Positions 55,469 to 64,000 of a stretch of DNA of 64,000 bases are shown in pieces. The DNA lies in assembly GCF_010093595.1 (NCBI RefSeq), contig NW_022985443.1:97371-161370 (forward strand), written 5' to 3'. Every line of letters starts with the position of its first letter. Within the stretch, counting starts at the first letter, position 1. The notes below the pieces were generated by a model. It was given only the letters and a program-made list of their open reading frames with translations, was not told where the DNA came from and made no database searches. A program made the translations under genes and the position numbers. This stretch comes from Mytilinidion resinicola (Eukaryota > Ascomycota > Dothideomycetes > Mytilinidiales > Mytilinidiaceae).

Positions 55469-57313
55469 TGTGATGGGTAGCCAATGGATATAAAAAACAT
55501 CAGTTAATGAGCAGGTCTCCGTCTATTAGTAGCCAAAATAATCAGCAAACCTGCCTGCGATTGAACACCCCCACTGGCAAATATAATGCACTAGGTCATA
55601 AGCTTCGTTATACGATAATTCACCGCTTGGCTCCAATATCACTCGCTCGAGCCCGCTGCGAGGAGTAGCATGGCTAGCAACTTGTCAGTCAGTCAAAAGG
55701 TAGCCTGCTTTCCACCGCATCAAACCTCGACATCGCATTCAGAGTTTCGAAACCCCATAAGTGGACCACAGGCAGTAGCAAGCCAGACTGCCCGACCTTG
55801 TGCATAATTCTGTATCTCTGGAGCTACGCTTTACCACAACTCATCAGCTTGCCCATCTCCCATCTCTCCCCGCCACCTTGCCCTCTGCGCCCTCGTCTCC
55901 TCACCACGAATACCGTTCTTCGCATCCCCAGCTTCATCATGGCAATGCCACCGACGCTAATCCCCTGGCATCCACCACCTCGTCGCCTTCCCCCTCTCAA
56001 CCCCCTATCAACCCCCACCCGCCTCTCCCGCTCCACCACTTCCTCCACTTCCAGAAGCGTCTTATATATCTAAAGAGATGCGTTCTCTGAGTTGTGGCTA
56101 GCAGGCTTCCAACAAAGCGCGAGAGAGTTCGACTCTGATGAGGAAGGGGGGCGGCGTTGCAACGCACCTTAGCGGAACTGCGCGAAGGGGAGAAGATTAT
56201 GGTAATTTCATTTTGGCATAAGGCCGTAGGTGGTAGACAGGAAAGAGACACGAGAGCCAGAATCGTGGTGTTATGGAGAGGGAAAGGACAAAGCAGATGC
56301 GTAGATGGGTTGAAAGAAAATGATAGCAGATAGAAAACCACCGAAGCATCCAGGCAGGAGCATGAGAGCTTGAGAGTAGCGTGTAGGGTGACGAAATCAC
56401 GCCCTTCTCGCGACTACTCGCATGACCTAAATAAGAATCCTTCTTCCTCGCCTTATAAATATTTACTCTTCTCATCTCGCACTGTTTCAAGCAAGAGTTT
56501 GACACAGTGAAAAACACAGTATTTGGCATGCTGATATGGTTGTTTGCGTGCAAAATCAACAGCGCACCAAACTCATGGAGGGGAAGCGGGTGTCGTCTCT
56601 CACAGCCCTTCCAACGCCCACTAACACCAACACTCAATACTGCTCTCCACCACCTCGCCTACCAATCACCCACCGCAGGCAACCTTCCCTAACCGACTCC
56701 ATCACGACCTCGCGCGGAAAACTCTTTTCACAACCTGAGAGCGACGAAAACCATCACTAACCTTTACTGACATCCCCCCCCTCCATGGGCTGTTTGCCTA
56801 TCTTTGTTTGCACCAGCACCAAGTCCTCCAAAACCCCATTTGGTGTGCGTCCGATGTGTTCTTGCTGCCCCATCGCAACGGTGCTAGAAGCAGTTTGAGC
56901 ATCACCCGAATCCAACTTTGATTTTGATTCGCAGGCTCTATTATATGGAACACATCGTGCTGTTGAACCTCTCACCCACTCGCCCTCCTCCTTGTCTGAG
57001 TTGTAAGGAGGAGGCGAGGCTTTTATACCCCAAGGACGAGATATTCGGGTGTCATGTGAGAAATCACATGCAAAGCCGGGCATTCAGAAATGGCGGTGTG
57101 TGTGAGTGGTCATGCGCGTCGTATATTCTACCTATATGATTAATATGCTAAGATATGCTGATATAAGAGAAAGGAAACCCGAACAGTTATTCTGCCATCC
57201 ACGTAGATCAGTAGCATTTCCACAGATCCAGGGAGGCGCCGGAATAATCTAAAATACAGCATAAGCATCTACTTGTTAGTCGTATAAAGTGATTCATTGC
57301 TCGAACAAGAGCT
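55469..57313. other. Long intergenic, pyrimidine-rich patches; no confident gene
   Basis: Frames at 55800-56090 (Ser/Pro/His-rich, plus) and 56536-56760 (plus) and a 108-codon minus frame (56757-57083) are possible exons of an unrecognised gene but show no domain and cannot be joined with confidence. Confidence 0.35.
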
Positions 57314-59771
57314 TCATTTGATTCTCCTCCGCTTCGCTACCTCGTCATTGAACTTTTTCTCCGCCATGAACTCCACAGACCCATTTGAACGCTGCGATTC
57401 AAAGTTTAGGCCAATTGCACCTCCGTATAACGAGGACGCGCGACGTTTGGAGCCTCGGACGGGAGTCTCTGGAATAGAATCTGGAATTGCGGCATCCGGA
57501 GGGGTTTCCGGTATCGAATCCGGTATCTGGGCGTCTAGTGGACTCACTGGAAAGGAGTCGGAGTCGTGAGTCTGCAGTTGCCTACCGTAGTCGAAATCGG
57601 TGTCATCCATGTCCACATAGGTGTATGCTTCCTCGGAGTCTGGTACATTGGCCTGAGTTTCAGCGGGGGCGAATCCTACCAAAGCTATGTTGAGTTGGTT
57701 CATGGATGCAAAGACCGAAGGATTCGATGATTGTCGAACAGAGACCGAAGACCCCTGGCGCTCTATCTCGTGCTCTTCGGTGATTGTTGGCAGTGGAGTG
57801 TTAGCGCGTTTACCTTGCGAGACGTTTAGTGAGTTGTATGACGACTGGTTGTTAGAGTTAGAAGGCGCAGCAAAAAATTTGGAGACAATAGAACTGGAGA
57901 GAAAGGTCTTCGGTAATCCGTTGTTCCCGAGATGCGAAGTGACCTCTGGAACAAGCCGCTCCACCATCTTGAATACCTTCCGTGGCGGTTGCCAGTCTCG
58001 GATCGCGTTTTCATACAATGCTTCGAATGCGGCAGCGTGGTGTTCGTTTGTGAACCATGGATGTGCTAATGCTTGAGTGGCGGTCATGCGTCGGTCCTCA
58101 TGGAGGACAAGAAGCTTTCTGATGAAATCCTTGGGCCTGTGGCCGACATGCTTCCAGACTTCGCCAGTGTCCATGATGGTAAGATTGCAGTTGGACAAAA
58201 GTTGCACAATCCCACTGCGGTCATCGTGATTGCTCCCTGCAAACAAGTTCTGTCCAGAAAGCAGAGCTGCCACAATGCAGCCTACGGACCACATATCTAC
58301 GCTGGCGGAATAACCTTGGTCACGAGGAATGGTCCTGTTTTGCTTGAATATTTCGCTATGCTTTCGTCAATGATGTTTTCACGGGAACGAAATTAGAAAC
58401 TTACGGAGCAGCAAATTCCAGAGTTCCCATCTTCGAAAACATCCGACCCCTCTCCTTTCCCGGGCCTTTCCCTTCCATTGGAGGGGGCATAGTCCGAGCG
58501 CCGCCGAAGTCAGTGACGATGATTCGAGCGGATTCATCAAGCGAAGTCATGAGGATGTTGTCGGGTTTTAGATCGCGATGTACGATACCACGGTCATGCA
58601 GATATTCCACTGCTTTCAGGATCTGGCGAGTAATGACTGCCGTTTCCGGGTCCGACAGGCAGCCTTTGGCGCCGATGTATGAATGCAGATCACCTCCGGG
58701 GATAAGCTCCTGGAAGATGTATCTGTCATCTGGTCAGCATCGAATAGCATCGATTTCGGGTATACTAACAAGCTATGCATACTCCAGAAGACCTTCTCGA
58801 TTGTAATGATGTTCGGCTACACCGCGTTAGAGACAATTAGAATATCTGAAAGATTGATCTCACATGGCGCAAGTCCTTGACAATGTCGAATTCTCTCAAG
58901 GCTTTCTTAACTTTCTCGAACCAATCGTGAGGAATAGGGCGTCCTTTTGTGCTCGAGGCCTGGCCGATGGTAGGCGGAGGAGTCGGGCCGACATTATCAG
59001 ACGGTTCAATGACATTGCGCAGATTTGAAGCATTCAGAACCCCGCTGAGGTTAACAATCTTGCAAGCCAATTGACAATTCGTCTTTCGATGTAACGCTAC
59101 AAAGACCACGCCACCACCTCCATGGCCTAGAGTTCGGTTGGTAATCGTATAGCGTGAGCTGAAAAGCTAGATGGACTTAGTGCCAGGACTCTGAGACTGA
59201 GGCGGGTATCCCACACCTGTGATTCGCGCTCTTGTACGTCTTCCAGAACGCAGAACTCCTCATCAGCTCGAGTACGATAGACCAGCGATACGTTAGCAGA
59301 AATTTGAAGCTCGTCGTCAACATCCAGTAGATAGGCGCCCGATTTGCGGGTCAGGCGGATCTTGCTTGAAGTAGAAGATGGGACCTTCTGACAGGCGGTA
59401 TAGCTTGGCGTTAAGATTGTACCATTCGTCGACATATCCGTTGCATACACGAGCGGACTGATGGCTTCGTTTTCATCCCAGATGAGACAATGAATGCGAA
59501 GATGCTTGTTGGAGATGCTTGGATCTGCCCAATGGTGGCGACTGCGACTGTTAATGAGGCTCACTTGTGCGAAACGATGAGTTTCTCACCATTTAGGGCT
59601 TCGACCGAGATAGAAGTCATCATACCTCTTGATGAGGATACGACTCTGGTGTACTGCTGCGGGATCAGCTCCAGTTCCGATGTGCAGGTCAAGGTTGTTA
59701 CCTTGGCCATTGCTTGTTCTCTCCCATACCTCCAGATATGCCACCACCTGCTCCACTTCCTTGCCTGCCAT
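57314..59771 (-). CDS. FHA-domain Ser/Thr protein kinase (Chk2/Rad53/Dun1-like)
   Basis: Six exons: 59771-59590, 59547-59217, 59166-58864, 58816-58770, 58722-58405 and 58355-57314. They join in frame into 740 residues with introns of 42-50 nt. Residues about 45-125 form an FHA phosphothreonine-binding domain (YLGRSPK, SISNKHLRIH, TDMSTNGT). The kinase domain (about 175-470) shows LGHGGGGVVFVALHRKTNCQ, ACKIV (catalytic Lys), HPNIITIEKVF, FQELIPGGDLHSYI, GIVHRDLKPDNIL (catalytic Asp), VTDFGGA (DFG), AAPEIF and DMWSVGCIV. The long tail has two SIPETP repeats, plausible CDK/phospho sites, and ends AKRRRIK, a nuclear signal. The layout fits checkpoint kinases of the DNA-damage response; a Mek1-type meiotic role is an alternative. 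It is divergent from RPL41. Confidence 0.93.
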
Positions 59772-59996
59772 CCTCCACCAATTGCGCCGGAGGATTGAAG
59801 CTAATACTGATACATGGTACTGAAGTTGGGATGAAAGGGAATGCGGAGGCAGCCGTCGAGTTGGTGTTTAGTGGGGCACCATCACTAGTGCCCAATACGG
59901 CTAGCCCAGCTCATAAGCGACAGCTCCGCACAAGAGCTCTTCGACCTCGCGCTGCTCGACCTTCCTCCATCACCTTCTCACTCATCTCGAAACGAC
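59772..59996. promoter_or_regulatory. Bidirectional promoter, kinase / RPL41
   Basis: The ATG of the kinase (59771, minus) and the likely first non-coding exon of RPL41 (ending 59996, plus) leave about 225 bases for both. The RPL41 side is pyrimidine-rich (CTTCCTCCATCACCTTCTCA), as at ribosomal-protein gene starts. Confidence 0.55.
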
Positions 59997-60159
59997 GTAA
60001 GTGCTATCCATCCCGCTCCCAGTCTCTCGCCGTGTCTTCCAATTGCTCTTGCAACCTCGCAGAGGTCCTCAATTGCAAGCGGCAGACCCGCCCTCGCCTG
60101 GGAAACCCCGCTCGTGAGCGCAAATTCGCTGACCTCGCAAAGTCGCCTAGTTATCGAAG

Positions 60160-60294
60160 ATGAGAGCCAAGTGGAGAAAGAAGAGAGTTCGACGCCTCAA
60201 GCGAAAGAGGAGAAAGACGCGTGCTCGTTCGTAAGTCATCACTCTTCCCCGGAACCTCACTTTTGCAGCTGGCTAACGGCCCTCCAGCAAGTAA
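60160..60294 (+). CDS. RPL41: 60S ribosomal protein eL41 (25 residues)
   Basis: Exon 1 is 60160-60230 and encodes MRAKWRKKRVRRLKRKRRK then TRAR plus two bases of a Ser codon. The intron 60231-60287 (57 nt, donor GTAAGT, branch GGCTAAC, acceptor CTCCAG) is followed by CAAGTAA, giving the final Ser-Lys-stop. The result is the 25-residue, Arg/Lys-rich L41, the smallest ribosomal protein, located at the subunit bridge of the 60S particle. Without splicing the frame would end one residue short (Ser-stop), so the intron is supported by conservation of the last Lys. A 154-nt leader intron (59997-60150: GTAAGT ... CGCCTAG) probably lies in the 5' UTR, common in fungal ribosomal genes. Divergent from the checkpoint kinase. 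Confidence 0.93.
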
Positions 60295-62533
60295 ACGCCT
60301 CGCCCCTCAACCTCAGCAACCCCTCAGCCTCCCACACAACCATAACGACACGACAATCCAAAATCGAAGTGCTATCAACCGCCGACGTCTGATCTCACCA
60401 ACTCTTCTCTCATCAAGTCACGTTCCGACATCTGCTCGAGCATTGGCAGCGTGTGGGGAGGTGGAACAAATCAGAAGTCATCGATGCGGTAAAATGGGCT
60501 ATGAATGCACGGAAGGAGGAGTTTGGGGAAGCTGGTCAACCATTCATGTTGGGGATGTCTTGCAAGGGTTTCTTGAACATGGCGGATGTGCTCTAACACC
60601 GGCAAGCTTCGTGCGAGCCTTTGAGTAGCTTCCTGCCAATGATCTGAAGTGGATATGCTATACTTCAATGAATTGCATGTTTGCTCATGCCGATTGCCTT
60701 TCCGCTATGTGATTGTGATTGCTGCCCTCCAATGCTAACATACGAGTTTTCAAAGCCCACCTCCGGAGAATCTCCGAGATGTCGCAACAACATGCTTCCT
60801 CGCGATGTGGTATCCGACTAGGCATAAATCCCCTTAGCTACTCTCTATCATCAGATCCTATCCTCATGTCTTCGCTCTCAGGTGGGTAGCGTTACTATCG
60901 AAAAAGATTCTCACTATTCTAAAACTCAATCCCATCTAGATTTCAATTTCTTTACCAACTGCCTAGCTACCACCTCTCCTCCAAGCCTCCCGCGTTCCTA
61001 ATCTTTCTCCCATCTCTAATCTCTAATCTCTACAGTACCAAAACCCACGCATGGGCATCCTTTGCAGCTGCTTCGGGTATCCCGATAGGTTTTCAGACTC
61101 CAATACGATGTAAAGGTCAATATAGCGGACCTCAAACTACTTTTTCACGAAGCCGATACCTGCTAGCTAGGGTACTCCTTACAGTGGTTGTCGAGCGACC
61201 ACCAAGCGCTGAGCGAAGCAGCGGTATATCCGTGTGCCCAAATTTATGACCTGGTATTGTAGCCTCCCGCCCGACTAAAAAAGTTGGCAAGGCTTCCCGG
61301 AGCTTCTAAAACACTAGCGCAGCTGGGTGCCGCCATCGTGCAACCTTAGCCCCCTCTTTGACCCAGATCATGGACATAGCACAGTCGGCGGCAGGCAGTA
61401 TTAGCTTCCTATTTTCGTGTTCTCTGTGCCCTATTTGCTCCAGCTCACGTGCCCGGCACATGACTCCCAAGAATCTCCTCTCTCCAGGGTATTAAAAACC
61501 CCTCCACCCTCCTCCAACGTTCTTCTTCAAGGGTCTTGGGGTTGGAAGTCAACAAGTTCGTGGATACCTACCCATGGGGAGCAAAATGAACAAAAACCAC
61601 AGTCCATGTCTGGTTCCTGTGGTCAACCGCGCTAGAGGAAGCAGTGATGGAGGATTGGTGGATCAAAAGCTGTCGGCTCAGCTTCCAATGGCTGTGGGGT
61701 GGGGTTTGGGAAGGTGGAACAACCTGGAGGGAACAGGAGGACCATGAGTGTGGTGGAGAGGAGGGATCAAAACTGTGACGACTTCTGGATTGATGGAGTG
61801 GGAGTGGGAAGGTGGAGGTGATGATGATCTGTATCATCGGGACGTTTGGATGGTAGGAATTGGGATGCTGTGATGTTGGGTAGGATGAGGAAGAGGAGAC
61901 AGAGGCTGTTTTTGCTATGGGTTGTTGATAGTGATTATTAGAAGTTCATAATCGACCTCCGTCTTCACAGTCATGATACGAAAAGCCATTATGTTTTGCT
62001 CCAGCCATTTCCGCAGCCATGCATCGGTCTTCTCGGTAGTATTGAACACACTCACATGGATATCACTTCAGCCTAGTTTCTGAACATCCCTCAAGCCGAT
62101 GTTCTCAAAGAATTTCGACTCTGAGTGCAGAAGAGATTTTATACAAAGGTACACTGGGAAACACGCGCTTGCACGGGACAGTCTTGGGTTTTCTAATGGT
62201 TAGAGCAAACATTAGTAGGATAGCATTGTAGCCACGAGATTTCACACGCGCACTAAAAGACAGATTTGAGCCAAATGTAATTATATTCGCTCCATCCGTA
62301 ATACAGACACCTTGACCTATCAGCAAAGCCAACTCGATGCAAATGCTCTGACAGGCCTATCGAAACCTGCAGCTGATTAAAGAAAGAAAGAAGACAAAAG
62401 AAAGTTATGCAACGCTCGTAAATGCAGCAAAGATTGTGTTTCTCCAGGCACTCAACTCCATGCCCCAGAGGCGACTCGACTCCGACCTTCCTCTTCACAA
62501 CCCTTCCTTTGAAGAGTTACACCAGGAGGCGGT
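60295..62533. other. Long intergenic with RPL41 3' UTR and dispersed-repeat copy D
   Basis: 2.2 kb. Frames around 60221-60628 overlap RPL41 and run through its intron, so they are not a separate gene. A 52-codon frame from the ATG at 61573 has no CaaX ending, so it is not an a-factor precursor. Several GAGGTGG/CATCAT-rich stretches around 61600-61850 are unassigned. Confidence 0.45.
61090..61262 (+). repeat. Short dispersed repeat, copy D (best preserved)
   Basis: Shows CTCCAATACGATGTAAAGGTC, CTAGCTAGGGTACTCCTTACA, GTGGTTGTCGAGCGACCACC, GTATATCCGTGTGCCCAAAT and TTATGACCTGGTATTGTA in order. Inside, GTGGTTGTCGAGCGACCAC is nearly self-complementary. All four copies lie in non-coding DNA and point the same way. 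Confidence 0.8.
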
Positions 62534-64000
62534 TTAAACCTCTACCTTACGACCCTTCTCACTCTCTACAAGGACCTCATGCCGCACAGTCACCGCGTTA
62601 TCCTTCAGTCCCTCCGCAGTAGACGGCGATCGCTCCGTCGACCATGCATGCGCAACGATGCCGGGGGAGCCAGAGACGAGCGCCATGTCGAGCTGGGGTT
62701 TCGAAGAGGAAGCAGATTGATCCGAATCTCGCCACTTGCTGGCTGCCTTTGCGGTTTTCGCGGACTTGGGAAAGTAGATATTGGAAGTGTCTTCGGTGTC
62801 GATGACGGAAATGGGGAGGATGTTTGGACGGGCGGAGGAATACTGGAACAGGCGTTTGAAAGCGGACGGCTTCTTCGTCGTAGTGTTCGCAACTGGGTGC
62901 TTGAGCATTGACTCAGTCGTGGAAGTCTGGCCGATAGAGGCGGTTTGAGAACTATCCGTGACCGTGGTAGCCTCAGACGACGAGGCATGCGAGACCTTGG
63001 ACTTGAACGCCGTCTTCGTCTTCTCCGAAACAGAGAGCCAGCTCGTCTTGACTGACGCCGTGCTCGATTCTAATGCCTGCACCACTTTCCCGAGGCCCAG
63101 CTTGACCAACCATCCCTTGTACAGCTGGTATGCTTCTGCGCCGGTGCCGAGGAGGAGGAAGATGAGATAGCCGTTTGCGATGCGGATCCAGACCTCGTAG
63201 CGGACCTTGCCATTGCTGGGTACGTAGAGGACGGTGTCGCCTGTGTGCTCGTGCACACGACCCCAGTCGTATGCCTCGTTTTGAGTGCGGAGGACGCTGG
63301 CGTTGTCGTAAAGGATGTAGAAGAGCAGTGGCAGAGTGCCTATGCAAATGATGAAGGTGACGGCAAAGAGGCGGAGGAAGCGGGAGCTGGTCTGGCCGCG
63401 GGCGTTGACGAGGTGGCTGAACTGGGAGCGGTACTTGTAGAGGCGGTAGACGAGGACGACTAGATGGGTTAGCGTCTGTAAGAGGGCGAGAGCAGAATGA
63501 GGAGTGAGTTGGGGTGCTTACCGGAGTAGTAGGCCGCAAAGCTGTCGATGATTGGTGGCCAGATCCAGACGAAGACGACGGATGCCCAGCTGGTGTGGAA
63601 GCCGGGGCCGCAGCCTTGGATGCCGTAGATGAAGTAGCGGATGGTTTGCACGAAGTAGTACATGACCATGGACAGCACGGGGAAAACCCAGCACCAGAGA
63701 AGATCGAAGACGAGTTCCCGGATCCGATGGGCGCGTGATGGAGCCACTACGATGTTCTTGGTATCCAGGACTTTTGCCAGCCTGCGAAGGATGCATGCAA
63801 GACCACCGGGAAGAGCGACCCAAGCGCCGATGACGAGCCGGGACTCAATGTCGCAGAGAACGTTGCCGTTCCACCATTCGGTGAGGTTGTCGCGTGGCCA
63901 GATGATCGCGTTGATGACATTGACGAGGTTCATGATCATGATCCAGAGGACGAGGCTCGTGGCGGCTAGATTGCGCTGGTGGCAATGCCAGATGAGCATT
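62534..64000 (-). CDS. STE3: STE3-type a-pheromone receptor (GPCR), N-terminus beyond window
   Basis: Two exons are visible: from the window edge to 63522, and 63459-62534, with a 62-nt intron. The frame enters at 63999 within WHCHQRNLAATSLVLWIMIM, the region after TM1, and continues NLVNVINAIIWP and LCDIESRLVIGAWVALPGGL. Next come ELVFDLLWCWVFPVLSMVMY and YFIYGIQGCGPGFHTSWASV, then after the intron VYRLYKYRSQFSHLV and FLRLFAVTFIICIGTLPLLF, the TM6 region. These are the signature blocks of class D Ste3/PreA receptors for the lipidated a-type pheromone. A Ser/Thr-rich cytoplasmic tail of about 180 residues ends the protein. It couples to the trimeric G protein and MAPK cascade in mating. About 30-60 N-terminal residues are missing beyond base 64000. 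Confidence 0.93.

Noticed and set aside
59714..60163. 149-codon plus-strand frame over the kinase 5' end and RPL41 leader
   Set aside because: Overlaps the kinase first exon and ends inside the RPL41 start; explained by both real genes.
60221..60628. 135-codon frame downstream of RPL41 as a separate gene
   Set aside because: Begins inside the RPL41 coding exon and crosses its intron; best read as 3' UTR sequence.
61573..61731. Short frame as an a-factor pheromone precursor near the STE3 receptor
   Set aside because: It lacks a C-terminal CaaX box and ends in Gly-Gly-Pro.

Overview
The window is nuclear DNA of a filamentous ascomycete (Pezizomycotina); a Dothideomycete-like genome is my guess and is not proven. 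The basis is short introns of about 42-82 nt with GT-AG ends and CTAAC/CTGAC branch sites, a Zn2Cys6 regulator, HET-domain remnants, 2EXR and F-box paralogs, a STE3 pheromone receptor, and AT-rich transposon relics whose stop codons look like repeat-induced point mutation (RIP).

Layout. 1-2.4 kb: a decayed hAT transposon. 3.1-8.5 kb: a CYP504-like P450, an F-box-like ELR protein and a secreted Cys-containing protein. 8.5-14.4 kb: gene graveyard with two diverged copies of an orphan coding relic and a full-length but dead HET gene. 15.9-20.7 kb: an intact ten-exon 2-oxo-acid (pyruvate-type) decarboxylase convergent with a Zn2Cys6 transcription factor. 20.7-26.2 kb: mobile-element zone with a Crypton-like fragment, a 652-bp foldback element, a pogo transposase relic, broken host-gene pieces and one small intact gene of a bacterial-looking family. 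26.7-35.4 kb: a dead F-box gene and a local array of 2EXR genes (one fragment, two intact) with duplicated flanks. 35.7-42.1 kb: TPR-SET protein, DHA2-type MFS transporter, and a broken short-chain dehydrogenase. 43.1-51.2 kb: SMI1/KNR4 protein, a second ELR protein with a possible myristoylation signal, and two tandem F-box/ankyrin pseudogenes. 52.1-55.5 kb: F-box, ELRQHIY-type and BTB-like proteins. 57.3-64.0 kb is housekeeping: an FHA-domain Chk2-like kinase, a 25-residue ribosomal protein L41 gene divergent from it, and the 3' part of a STE3 pheromone receptor running off the window end.

Functionally, the housekeeping genes lie towards the right end, while the first 51 kb mix intact accessory genes with families that duplicate and decay. 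The decarboxylase and its convergent regulator, together with the CYP504-like P450 12 kb away, could serve aromatic 2-oxo-acid/phenylacetate metabolism, but that link is inference. At least six independent loci carry stops of the type expected from C-to-T change. Four copies of one short dispersed repeat, all in the same orientation, lie between accessory genes. No rRNA, tRNA or CRISPR array was recognised.
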